This document shows, one piece after another, positions 1 to 6,793 of a stretch of 8,973 nt of DNA. Made by a program: the position numbers and the translations under genes. Source of the DNA: Clostridia bacterium (GTDB lineage: Bacteria; Bacillota_A; Clostridia; Oscillospirales; CAG-272); contig JAGBUD010000141.1 in NCBI GenBank assembly GCA_017630995.1, forward strand, positions 1 to 8,973, in the 5' to 3' direction. The notes below the pieces were generated by a model. It was not told the origin of the DNA. It saw only the letters and a list, made by a program, of their open reading frames with translations, and did not search any database. The number at the start of each line of letters is the position of its first letter. The stretch's first letter is position 1.

Positions 1-2073
1 CCTACCGTTCTTCCGTCAAGATTCCCCAATCTTCTCGTTAACGGATCTGTAGGTATCGCCGTTGGTATGGCTACAAATATTCCCCCTCACAATTTAAGCG
101 AGGTTATTGACGGAACAGTTTACAGAATTGATAATCCCGAATGCTCCGTTGATGAGCTTATGCAGTTTATAAACGGTCCCGACTTCCCCACTGCTGCAGT
201 TATTTACGGTACTCGCGGTATCAGAGAAGCATATGAAACGGGTAAGGGACGCGTTTACATAAGAGCAAGAGCAAAGGTTGAGGACGACCATAAGAGAATT
301 ATATTCACCGAAATTCCTTATATGGTAAACAAGGCTATGCTTATTGAAAGCATGGCGGCTCTTGTTAAGGACAAAAAGATTGAGGGTATCACAGGTCTGC
401 GCGACGAATCGGGCAGAGGCGGTATGAGAATCGTCGTTGAATACAGAAGAGATGCTAACGGTGAGGTTATACTCAATCAACTTTATAAGTATACACAACT
501 TCAGGACACCTGCTCCATTAATATGCTTGTTATTGACGGCGGTGAGCCTAAAATTCTCTCGCTTGCACAGATTCTTGACAGATATATTGATTTCCAGAAG
601 AGTGTTATAGTAAACAGAACCAAATTCGACCTTGAAAAAGCAGAAAAGGAAATGCATATCCTTGAGGGCTACAAGATTGCAATAGATAATATAGACGAGG
701 TAATTTCCATAATCAAGGGAAGCGAATCCATACCCGTGGCAAAGGAAAGACTTATCGAGCGCTTTGCTCTTTCCGATGCGCAGGCACAGGCGATAGTTGA
801 AATGACTCTCGGTAAGCTTTCGGGCCTTGAAAGACAAAAGGTTGAGGACAGAATAGCAAAGCTTGCAGTCCTTGTTGCAGAGCTTAAGGGAATTCTTGCC
901 GATGAAGAAAAGGTAAAGGATATCCTCAAAAACGAGCTTAACGAAATCAAGAGCAAGTTCGGCGACCAAAGAAAGAGTGAAATAGTTGAGGCAACCGAGG
1001 AAATCGACCTCGAGGACCTTATCGAAAGACACACCTGCGTTATCACCGTAAGCCATACCGGATACATAAAGAGACAGAGAGCTGACGTTTACTCCGCTCA
1101 AAACAGAGGCGGCAAGGGTATCATAGGTATGACGACAAAGGAAGATGACTTTGTTGAAAACGTTATCGTTGTAAACAGCCATTCTACTCTTCTCTTCTTC
1201 ACAAACAAGGGTAGAGTTTACGCAAAGAAAGCTTACAGAATACCCGAAGCGGGCAGAACCGCAAAGGGAACCAACCTCGTTAATATCATCGAGCTTGGCG
1301 AGGGCGAAAGCGTTACTTCAATAATTTCAATTTCCGAATTTACCGAGGGTGAATTCCTTACCATGGTAACCAAGCGCGGAGTTATTAAGAGAACTCTCCT
1401 CTCCGAGTTTGAGTATCAGAGAAAGGGCGGAAAGATAGCAATCAATCTTGATGAAGACGATGAGCTTATATTCGTAAGACATACAACGGGTAATGAGAGC
1501 CTCGTTATAGCAACAAGAGAGGGTAATGCAGTAAGATTTGACGAAAACAACGTTCGCTCAATGGGTAGAGGAGCACACGGAGTTAAGGGTATAACTCTTG
1601 TAGGCGACGACTACGTTGTGGGTGTTGCAGTAGTTGATGAAGAAAAAACACTTCTTACGATAACCGATAACGGTGTCGGTAAGAGAACCAATTTCGCTGA
1701 CTTCAGACAGATGAAGAACAGAGGCGGTAGAGGTGTTACTTGTCAGAATATAAACGAAAAGACAGGTAAGCTTGCGGCGATTACAACCGTTGCGGACGAC
1801 GATGATATTATGCTCATAACAAACGAGGGCACTATCATAAGAACGTCAGTTTCGGGAATAAACGTATATTCGAGAACTGCAACGGGCGTTATCATTATGA
1901 GACTTTCCGAGGGCTCTTACATCAACAACGTTGCAAGACTTGAAAAAAGCGAGGAAATTGAGGAAGAAAGCAGAAAGATAGATGAAGAAATCAAGACAGA
2001 AGCAGAGGCGGTTTCTTCGAATGAGCAGAGTGAGAAGAGCGAAGCACTTTCTTCCGAAGAGGAATCATTCTGA
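1..2073 (+). CDS. gyrA: DNA gyrase subunit A (5'-truncated by the window edge)
   Basis: This is the breakage-reunion subunit of DNA gyrase, which pairs with GyrB to introduce negative supercoils. Frame 1 is open from base 1; 690 codons are present and the first residues match family positions around 160, so the catalytic tyrosine (about residue 122) lies outside. The fragment opens with the conserved segment RFPNLLVNGSVGIAVGMATN (codons 7-26), so the ATG at 67 is internal and not the start. A coiled-coil tower with K/E-rich helices spans about 590-1010. The C-terminal beta-pinwheel begins near 1020 with a GyrA box QNRGGKG at 1099-1119 followed by blade repeats (RKGGKI near 1420, NRGGRGV near 1720). 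The box and the following IIGMTTKEDDFVENV favour GyrA over ParC. The protein ends in an acidic, Glu/Ser-rich tail of about 40 residues. The stop overlaps the next start (TGATG). Confidence 0.97.
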   Translation, partial: PTVLPSRFPNLLVNGSVGIAVGMATNIPPHNLSEVIDGTVYRIDNPECSVDELMQFINGPDFPTAAVIYGTRGIREAYETGKGRVYIRARAKVEDDHKRIIFTEIPYMVNKAMLIESMAALVKDKKIEGITGLRDESGRGGMRIVVEYRRDANGEVILNQLYKYTQLQDTCSINMLVIDGGEPKILSLAQILDRYIDFQKSVIVNRTKFDLEKAEKEMHILEGYKIAIDNIDEVISIIKGSESIPVAKERLIERFALSDAQAQAIVEMTLGKLSGLERQKVEDRIAKLAVLVAELKGILADEEKVKDILKNELNEIKSKFGDQRKSEIVEATEEIDLEDLIERHTCVITVSHTGYIKRQRADVYSAQNRGGKGIIGMTTKEDDFVENVIVVNSHSTLLFFTNKGRVYAKKAYRIPEAGRTAKGTNLVNIIELGEGESVTSIISISEFTEGEFLTMVTKRGVIKRTLLSEFEYQRKGGKIAINLDEDDELIFVRHTTGNESLVIATREGNAVRFDENNVRSMGRGAHGVKGITLVGDDYVVGVAVVDEEKTLLTITDNGVGKRTNFADFRQMKNRGGRGVTCQNINEKTGKLAAITTVADDDDIMLITNEGTIIRTSVSGINVYSRTATGVIIMRLSEGSYINNVARLEKSEEIEEESRKIDEEIKTEAEAVSSNEQSEKSEALSSEEESF

Positions 2074-2720
2074 TGAAAAAGATAATATTGGCAATAACTG
2101 TATTTATAATGACCGCAGGATTATTAATATCCTGCGGTAACAGAGAATACGACGAGGCGGAGGTTTCCGCAGCCGCAAAATCTCTTATTTCCGACGCTGT
2201 AATTCTTAATGAGATTTATTGGGGCGACGGTATTCCATATTCCGATGACAGAGGTCTTTCGGATGGTGTTTATTTCCCCTCTCTTTATCTTTCGGAGCAG
2301 AAATACGGATTTGAAACCGTAGAAGAGCTGAAAGAAAAGACAAGAAAGGTATTTTCCGAAGAATTTTGTGAAACCGTTTTTTCAACCGTTCTTTCGTCAA
2401 TAAATGACGGAAACGAAATGTTTCTTTCAAGATATTATCAGAAATATAGCGTTATAGACGGCGTAACACCCGAATATATAATGGTAAACAGCGATTGGAA
2501 CAAGGTTTTCACAAGTACTGTTGAATATGATTTTGACAGTATAAAGGTTATCGGCTCCGAAAAGCAAACTGTTTTCGTGACGATAGATTGTACTGTTACA
2601 AAAAGCGGATACGATCCGCAGAAAAGAACTCTCACCATTTCTCTGATAGAGGAAGAGGACGGCTGGAAATTAGACAGTCCGACGTTCGTTAATTACGACA
2701 TTACAAAGGTTAATAAATAA
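2073..2720 (+). CDS. Putative lipoprotein of unknown function
   Basis: The 215-residue protein starts with a lipoprotein signal: KK at 2-3, a hydrophobic stretch 4-19 and lipobox L18-I19-S20-C21, predicting lipid modification of Cys21 and anchoring to the outer face of the membrane. Its ATG shares one base with the gyrA stop, and a GAGGA motif inside the last gyrA codons (about 2058-2063) can act as ribosome binding site, so translation is probably coupled to gyrA. The mature part has helical segments with a pattern like f.tveElk.ktrkvFseEf (about 88-108), then a beta-rich end with repeated V/I-x-V strands and a terminal GWKLDSPTFV. That C-terminal pattern resembles NTF2-like or IseA-like extracellular domains, but this is a weak inference from pattern only. 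No catalytic motif is visible. A 10-bp hairpin lies inside the signal-peptide codons. Confidence 0.85.
   Translation: MKKIILAITVFIMTAGLLISCGNREYDEAEVSAAAKSLISDAVILNEIYWGDGIPYSDDRGLSDGVYFPSLYLSEQKYGFETVEELKEKTRKVFSEEFCETVFSTVLSSINDGNEMFLSRYYQKYSVIDGVTPEYIMVNSDWNKVFTSTVEYDFDSIKVIGSEKQTVFVTIDCTVTKSGYDPQKRTLTISLIEEEDGWKLDSPTFVNYDITKVNK
2112..2138 (+). repeat. Perfect 10-bp inverted repeat in the lipoprotein signal-peptide codons
   Basis: Arms ACCGCAGGAT (2112-2121) and ATCCTGCGGT (2129-2138) are exact reverse complements around a 7-nt AT loop. The stem lies 39 nt after the start codon of the lipoprotein gene and about 40 nt past the gyrA stop; it covers codons 14-22, including the lipobox. There is no U-run after it, so it is not a normal intrinsic terminator. 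It could be an RNA stability or processing structure at the 3' end of gyrA, or a chance consequence of the codons. Confidence 0.5.
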
Positions 2721-2738
2721 CAAAGAGAGGAATTTTAA

Positions 2739-3233
2739 ATGAAATTCAATGAAAAAATCGTTGTATTGAGAAAAATAAAGGGAATTACCCAAGATGAGCT
2801 TGCAAGTGCGGTTGGCGTTTCGCGTCAGGCAGTTTATAAGTGGGAATGCGGTCAGTCGTATCCCGAGGTTGCAAAGCTTATTGAATTAAAGCTTCTTTTT
2901 AACATTTCCATCGACGATTTGCTCGATGAAAATTACGTAATTACACTTCCCGAAAAGAAGAAGAGAATACCGCGAGCGCAAAAGGCTGCTATAGAAAATA
3001 AGGTTAAGGAAGAGCTTGTCAAGGAAACCGTTACTCCCGCCGAAGCAGTAGAGGAGCCTGTTATCGAGGAGCCGATTAAGGTTAGCGCGCAGGTTTCCGC
3101 TAAAGAAACGGAAGTAAAGGCGGAAACAGCTTCTGCTATCACCGAAGAAATCAAGGAAACCGAGGATTCTCAAGCTCCCGAGGCAACCGAGAAGAAAAAA
3201 GGATTCTTTGGCAGACTTTTCGGCAGAAAATAA
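2739..3233 (+). CDS. XRE-family helix-turn-helix protein with charged linker and basic/aromatic C-terminal tail
   Basis: The 164-residue protein starts with an HTH_3/Cro-CI-type DNA-binding domain (about residues 4-62). The helix-turn-helix is ITQDELASAVGVSRQAVYKW (16-35), followed by the typical YPEVAKLIELKLLFNISIDDLL helices, as in the many Clostridial regulators related to SinR-like proteins. Residues 72-95 are basic and helical. Residues 96-151 form a low-complexity, Glu/Ala/Pro/Val-rich, probably disordered linker. The protein ends in KKKGFFGRLFGRK (152-164), a short basic and aromatic segment unlike a normal XRE C-terminus. A GAGAGG site at 2725-2730 is 8 nt upstream of the ATG, which fixes the start. 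The gene sits 18 nt after the lipoprotein gene and is probably co-transcribed with it. The target operator is unknown. Confidence 0.88.
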   Translation: MKFNEKIVVLRKIKGITQDELASAVGVSRQAVYKWECGQSYPEVAKLIELKLLFNISIDDLLDENYVITLPEKKKRIPRAQKAAIENKVKEELVKETVTPAEAVEEPVIEEPIKVSAQVSAKETEVKAETASAITEEIKETEDSQAPEATEKKKGFFGRLFGRK

Positions 3234-3393
3234 TTAAAAAAGACAAAATATTAATTCAAAATCACGCATATTCTTTATTAAAAGAATAAAAGTTTATAAA
3301 AGTAAGGTCATTTTTTAAAATACCCCCGCACCCGTGTGAATATTTTTAAATTAATCCTCCAATAATCTTGAAAAAGTATTTGGAGGATTTCGT
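3234..3393 (+). other. AT-rich 160-base gap upstream of the tail-anchored protein gene
   Basis: This gap contains no gene. It holds an AT-only-type hairpin (TATTCTTT 3269-3276 with AAAGAATA 3281-3288) that has no U-run after it on either strand, a short GC-rich island (CCCCCGCACCCGTGTG, 3323-3338) flanked by imperfect TTTAAA-containing inverted segments (about 3311-3322 and 3341-3350), and then the ribosome-site hairpin listed separately. I see no convincing terminator for the upstream genes and no convincing sigma-A promoter, so either read-through or an atypical promoter supplies the downstream gene. Confidence 0.5.
3353..3389 (+). promoter_or_regulatory. Hairpin sequestering the ribosome binding site of the 85-residue membrane protein
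   Basis: AATCCTCCAA (3353-3362) and TTGGAGGATT (3380-3389) are perfect 10-bp reverse complements with a 17-nt loop. The right arm contains the complete Shine-Dalgarno GGAGGA (3382-3387), which ends 6 nt before the ATG at 3394. In RNA the site would be fully double-stranded, with CCUCC acting as a built-in anti-Shine-Dalgarno. This predicts translational control by a thermometer, protein, small RNA or ligand, or coupling to an upstream event. What opens it cannot be seen here. Confidence 0.7.
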
Positions 3394-3651
3394 ATGAGAG
3401 GATATCAAAAAAAGGTTATATTTTTGAAGAACACGGGCAGTGCTCTCTTTGAGGAGGCGTGCTTTGTTATACGCTCCGATGAAATGGCAGAGGGCAAAAC
3501 CGAGGCGGATATGATATCCGAGGCTTCGCGGATAATTGAGGAAAACACATCGAAGAAGAAAAGATTTAAGCTTACACGCCTCCTTTCGTTAATAATTTCT
3601 TTTGTATGCGGCGGACTTGTTACCTTTCTTTTTACCATACTCATTTTATAG
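3394..3651 (+). CDS. Small tail-anchored membrane protein of unknown function
   Basis: The 85-residue protein has a soluble N-terminal part and one C-terminal hydrophobic helix (about 63-85) preceded by a basic stretch KKKRFK (54-59). This suggests a tail anchor with the N-terminus in the cytoplasm (positive-inside rule). The N-terminal part contains KNTGSALFEEACFVIR (12-27) and a helical, acidic segment with EADMISEASRIIEEN (37-51). It looks like a real conserved-type protein rather than a chance reading frame, because it has a very strong GGAGG site at the right spacing and good codon use. I cannot assign a family. It lies between the XRE gene (160 bases upstream) and rnj (61 bases downstream). 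Its translation appears to be gated by a hairpin over the ribosome binding site. Confidence 0.82.
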   Translation: MRGYQKKVIFLKNTGSALFEEACFVIRSDEMAEGKTEADMISEASRIIEENTSKKKRFKLTRLLSLIISFVCGGLVTFLFTILIL

Positions 3652-3673
3652 TTGGTGTTGTTAATCAGTCAGC

Positions 3674-3696
3674 GTATTTAGGCTTTGCGTAAATAC
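3674..3696 (+). repeat. Short inverted repeat in the rnj leader
   Basis: GTATTTA (3674-3680) and TAAATAC (3690-3696) can pair around the 9-nt loop GGCTTTGCG, ending 4 nt before the AGAGGA ribosome site of rnj. RNase J and RNase E mRNAs can be controlled through their own leaders in some bacteria, so a leader hairpin is plausible, but the stem is AT-rich and only 7 bp. Confidence 0.3.
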
Positions 3697-3712
3697 TTTA
3701 AGAGGATAATAT

Positions 3713-5419
3713 ATGAATAAAAAAACAAATAAAAAAGAAACTCAAAGCGGTAAGGAATCGGCGGGAAAGTTAAAGGTTATTTCTCTTGGCGGCCTTGCCG
3801 AAATCGGAAAAAATATGACCGTTCTTGAATATAAGAACGACATAATTATAATCGACTGCGGTATGGGATTTCCCGATGACGATATGCTCGGTATCGACCT
3901 TGTAATACCCGATATTTCTTATCTTGTAAAAAATGCAGATAAGATACGCGGAATACTTATTACCCACGGTCACGAGGACCATATCGGAGCAATAGCTTAT
4001 ATTCTTTCGCAAATAAACGTTCCCGTTTATGCAACAAGGCTATCCCTTGGAATTATTGAGGGAAAGATAAAAGAAAATTCTCCCGGATATTATCCCGAGC
4101 TTTACACCGTTGAAGCCGGGGACACCGTTAATCTCGGTGTTTTCAAGGCAGAATTTATACACGTTAACCATTCGATTGCCGACGCAACGGCAATAGCAAT
4201 AAAAACACCCGTGGGAACAGTTTTCCACACCGGAGATTTCAAGCTTGACGTTTCGCCCATAGACGGACGAATGATGGATATCACAAGAATAGGCGAAATA
4301 GGCCGCGAGGGCGTTTCCCTCTTGCTTTGCGAATCAACCAATGCGGAGAGGCAGGGATATACTCCCTCCGAAAGAACCGTTGGTAGCTCGCTTGAACGAA
4401 TCTTCACACAATACGAAAAAAAGAGAATCATTATTGCCACGTTCTCTTCCAACGTGCATAGAGTTCAGCAGATAATCAATGCTTCTGCAGCTCACGGAAG
4501 AAAGGTGGCGGTTCTCGGAAGAAGTATGGAGAACATAATTGGCGCGGCGCGCGAGCTTGGATATATGGATATGCCCGAGGGCGTGTTAATTAATTCGGCT
4601 GAAATTAAAAGATATCGCCCGCAGGATTTGACGCTTATCACGACGGGAAGCCAAGGCGAGCCGATGTCCGCTCTTTACCGAATAGCATTCGCGGAGCATG
4701 ACAGAGTTAAGCTTTCTCCCGATGACGTTGTTATTTTAAGCTCAAGCGCAATACCCGGAAACGAAAAGTTCGTTGGAAAAATAATAAATGCACTCGTTCG
4801 CTCGGGAGTTAAGGTTGTTAACGACTCGGTTGAGGACGTTCACGTTTCGGGACACGCTTGCCGCGAGGAAATAAAGCTTATGATAGCGCTTCTGAAGCCG
4901 AAATATTATATGCCGATTCACGGAGAATACAGACACCTTTATTCTAACAAGGAAATCGGAGAATTTATGGGAATCCCCTCCCAAAACATATTTATTTCCG
5001 AAATCGGAAGAGTGCTTGAGGTTGACAAGTCGGGTGCAAGATTTAACGGCACCGTTCCTGCAGGAAACATACTTATTGACGGTTCGGGCGTTGGTGATAT
5101 CGGAAGCGTTGTTTTGCGTGACAGAAAGCATCTTGCTGAGGACGGACTTGTCGTTATAGTTGCGGCGGTTGACACGCGTGATAAATATCTCGTTTCGGGG
5201 CCCGATATAATTTCCCGCGGATTCGTTTACGTTAAGGAATCCGAGGAGCTTGTTGACGGCGCGCGAGAGGTTGCTGAAAGCGTTATAAATTCAAAGATAA
5301 CCAAGAAAAACTGCGACTTCGCACAGCTTAAAAATTCTCTGCGCGAGGAAGTTGGTAAATATATCTATAAAGAAACAAAGCGAAAGCCGATGATACTTGC
5401 GGTCATTATGGAAGTATGA
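3713..5419 (+). CDS. rnj: Ribonuclease J (5'-to-3' exoribonuclease/endoribonuclease)
   Basis: RNase J is a metallo-beta-lactamase/beta-CASP nuclease that matures and degrades RNA in Firmicutes. The 568-residue length fits the family (about 555) plus a basic, Lys-rich N-terminal extension of about 18 residues. Visible motifs are GGLAEIGKNM (26-35), the zinc-binding HGHEDH (85-90), H153 in HSIADA, HTGDFK with D175 (172-177), the beta-CASP HVSGHA (377-382), MPIHGEYRHL with H403, and the conserved end of the C-terminal domain KRKPMILAVIMEV. All expected catalytic motifs are present, so the enzyme should be active. AGAGGA at 3700-3705 precedes the ATG by 7 nt. Only one RNase J is in the window, so I cannot say whether it is J1 or J2. 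The stop overlaps the transferase start by four bases. Confidence 0.97.
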   Translation: MNKKTNKKETQSGKESAGKLKVISLGGLAEIGKNMTVLEYKNDIIIIDCGMGFPDDDMLGIDLVIPDISYLVKNADKIRGILITHGHEDHIGAIAYILSQINVPVYATRLSLGIIEGKIKENSPGYYPELYTVEAGDTVNLGVFKAEFIHVNHSIADATAIAIKTPVGTVFHTGDFKLDVSPIDGRMMDITRIGEIGREGVSLLLCESTNAERQGYTPSERTVGSSLERIFTQYEKKRIIIATFSSNVHRVQQIINASAAHGRKVAVLGRSMENIIGAARELGYMDMPEGVLINSAEIKRYRPQDLTLITTGSQGEPMSALYRIAFAEHDRVKLSPDDVVILSSSAIPGNEKFVGKIINALVRSGVKVVNDSVEDVHVSGHACREEIKLMIALLKPKYYMPIHGEYRHLYSNKEIGEFMGIPSQNIFISEIGRVLEVDKSGARFNGTVPAGNILIDGSGVGDIGSVVLRDRKHLAEDGLVVIVAAVDTRDKYLVSGPDIISRGFVYVKESEELVDGAREVAESVINSKITKKNCDFAQLKNSLREEVGKYIYKETKRKPMILAVIMEV

Positions 5420-6087
5420 TAAAGATATACGTTCTCGACATAGGAGGGGCAGATGCAATAAATCTATCGCTTTCAGCCCTTCCCGAAAGTGTAAAAGAAA
5501 CTAAAAACGAAAAGCTACAAAAACAGCGCGCATATGCCCGTTTCTTGCTTGAATTTGCATATTTTGAATGCTTTGGCGGCGATATGCCCGATACCGTGTT
5601 AAATAATTGCGGCAGACCGCAGTTTGTCGGTTCAAGCATTGATTTTAATATTTCGCATGACGAGAATATGATTGCGCTTATCATTTCCGACGAAAAACGC
5701 GTGGGAATTGATATTCAATCGCGTGACACGGGTGTCAGCGCGAGGGTTGGCTCATTGATTTCAAAAATCATCGGCACTCCCCTCTTTGCCGATAAATATG
5801 CCACCGCGTGTAACGTTTTCTGCGAAAATATAGGATTTTTCTACATATCCGAGAGCGGAAAAATCACCCCGTGCGACGCAGAATGCGAAAGACGCGCAGA
5901 AGCGGTTTTGACGGGGGATGACTTTATTGAAAAATGGACGCTTCTCGAATCTCTTGTTAAAGCGGACGGAACGGGAATCGGCGCTCTTGAAAGAACGTCT
6001 GAAATTCTCGAAAACGCGCTTGTTATGCCGCTCGTTTTTGTGAGTGCAAACGGAAAAAGCTTTTCCCTTTGCGCCGCAGCTTTATAA
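5416..6087 (+). CDS. Sfp-type 4'-phosphopantetheinyl transferase with an inserted Cys-rich segment
   Basis: This enzyme moves 4'-phosphopantetheine from CoA onto a serine of acyl or peptidyl carrier proteins, making them active. The 223-residue protein shows the Sfp-family motifs in order: GRPQF (66-70), FNISH (77-81), VGIDIQ (96-101, metal-binding D99) and WTLLESLVK (174-182, metal-binding E178 and base K182). Deviations are Q101 where Sfp has a metal-binding Glu, and L177 where the usual motif has Lys before Glu. About 73 residues separate D99 from W174, against about 40 in Sfp; the extra stretch contains C132-x3-C136-x16-C153-x3-C157. The ATGA overlap with rnj (5416-5419) implies translational coupling. 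No ribosome site of its own is obvious. No carrier-protein or NRPS/PKS gene is in the window, so the substrate is unknown; it could be the fatty-acid ACP. Confidence 0.9.
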   Translation: MIKIYVLDIGGADAINLSLSALPESVKETKNEKLQKQRAYARFLLEFAYFECFGGDMPDTVLNNCGRPQFVGSSIDFNISHDENMIALIISDEKRVGIDIQSRDTGVSARVGSLISKIIGTPLFADKYATACNVFCENIGFFYISESGKITPCDAECERRAEAVLTGDDFIEKWTLLESLVKADGTGIGALERTSEILENALVMPLVFVSANGKSFSLCAAAL

Positions 6088-6135
6088 GATAATTTTAATT
6101 AGGTTTTTCATCAATAATTATTTAGCCTAACTATT

Positions 6136-6168
6136 AAAAAGGCTCCCTCTTTACGAGGGAGCCTTTTT
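6136..6168. terminator. Bidirectional intrinsic terminator between convergent transcription units
   Basis: The left arm AAAAAGGCTCCCTC (6136-6149) and right arm GAGGGAGCCTTTTT (6155-6168) are a perfect 14-bp inverted repeat around the 5-nt loop TTTAC. On the plus strand a GC-rich 9-bp stem is followed by TTTTT; on the minus strand the A-run gives the matching U-run. It ends the gyrA-to-transferase run on one strand and the membrane protein gene (stop at 6178) on the other. Confidence 0.95.
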
Positions 6169-6177
6169 CATTTAGCT

Positions 6178-6735
6178 TTATTCAAATGAGATATTATTGC
6201 TGATGAACGAAAGTATTTCGGGCATAACGCAAGCGAGGCAAACCGAAAGAGTAATTATCAAAACGCAAAGAAGAATTGTTCGCGGAATGGAGGGGTTTTC
6301 TCTTTGCTCAATTCGTTGCGCCCGCTCAAGAGAAGCTTCGGGAATATAAAATCTTGCCGATTCAAAATCTATGGTTTCCTTTTCGGTTTTTTTCTGCTTT
6401 TGAAGTGCAACGTATTCCTCGTAAGACAAGGTTTTTTCTCCGACTCTTTTTACGATATCGGTGAGCTGACCGTCACGCGCGAGAGCGCGCTTGAGCGACT
6501 TTGATTCCGAAAGGCGAAGCTGTGCGAGGGTTAAAGCATTTTCTTCTTCTCCCGTGCCGCCGCGACGCAAAAGCTGACGTATAATTCTTACCGTGTACGT
6601 TTTATGATGATTTATAACGAATGCAGACGCGCAAATTGCAAGTGCTATTGCGAAGATTATTATGTTTATGTAGACGTCGAACACCGTGTCGAAATAATCT
6701 TTCGCATTGAGCAGAAGAATATCAATAAAAGACAT
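6178..6735 (-). CDS. Two-helix membrane protein of unknown function downstream of parB
   Basis: The 185-residue protein has a hydrophobic helix near the N-terminus (about 22-42) and another near the C-terminus (about 153-174). A charged central part of about 110 residues separates them and contains Arg/Lys-rich helices (RQLLRRGG 53-60; LSESKSLKRALARDGQLTDIVKRV 75-98) and a segment rich in Lys, Glu and Gln (112-147). By the positive-inside rule the central part should be cytoplasmic, with both short ends outside. There is no signal peptidase site and no motif I recognise; it does not look like the DUF4446-type protein that often accompanies parB in Clostridia. GAGGTGA upstream of the ATG and a sigma-A promoter (6765-6793) support this start. 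It is the last gene before the shared terminator. Confidence 0.82.
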   Translation of the reverse strand: MSFIDILLLNAKDYFDTVFDVYINIIIFAIALAICASAFVINHHKTYTVRIIRQLLRRGGTGEEENALTLAQLRLSESKSLKRALARDGQLTDIVKRVGEKTLSYEEYVALQKQKKTEKETIDFESARFYIPEASLERAQRIEQRENPSIPRTILLCVLIITLSVCLACVMPEILSFISNNISFE

Positions 6736-6764
6736 ATTTCACCTCACCCATGAGTTATATTGTT

Positions 6765-6793
6765 ATTATACTTTAAATTTATTATGAAAGCAA
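6765..6793 (-). promoter_or_regulatory. Sigma-A-type promoter for the two-helix membrane protein gene
   Basis: Read on the minus strand, a -35 TTGCTT (6793-6788) and a perfect -10 TATAAT (6770-6765) are separated by 17 bases. Transcription would start near 6758, about 20-25 nt before the ATG, and the ribosome site GAGGTGA lies between. Only the first three bases of the -35 match consensus. The promoter makes the gene independent of parB. Confidence 0.75.

Noticed and set aside
94..1182. Open reading frame of 362 codons on the minus strand inside gyrA
   Set aside because: It is antisense to an unmistakable gyrA and is open only because of codon bias. Its product is Cys/Leu/Asn-rich with no domain and it has no ribosome site.
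3269..3288. Possible terminator after the XRE gene (TATTCTTT-ATTA-AAAGAATA)
   Set aside because: The stem is almost all A/T and is not followed by a U-run on either strand.
3337..3366. Possible sporulation sigma-G promoter (TGAATA as -35) before the 85-residue protein
   Set aside because: The -35 fits, but the sequence 17 bases on (CAATAAT) matches the expected -10 poorly, so one hexamer in AT-rich DNA is not enough.
3652..3680. Possible rnj promoter (TTGGTG, 17 bases, TATTTA)
   Set aside because: The spacing is ideal, but each hexamer matches only three of six consensus bases.
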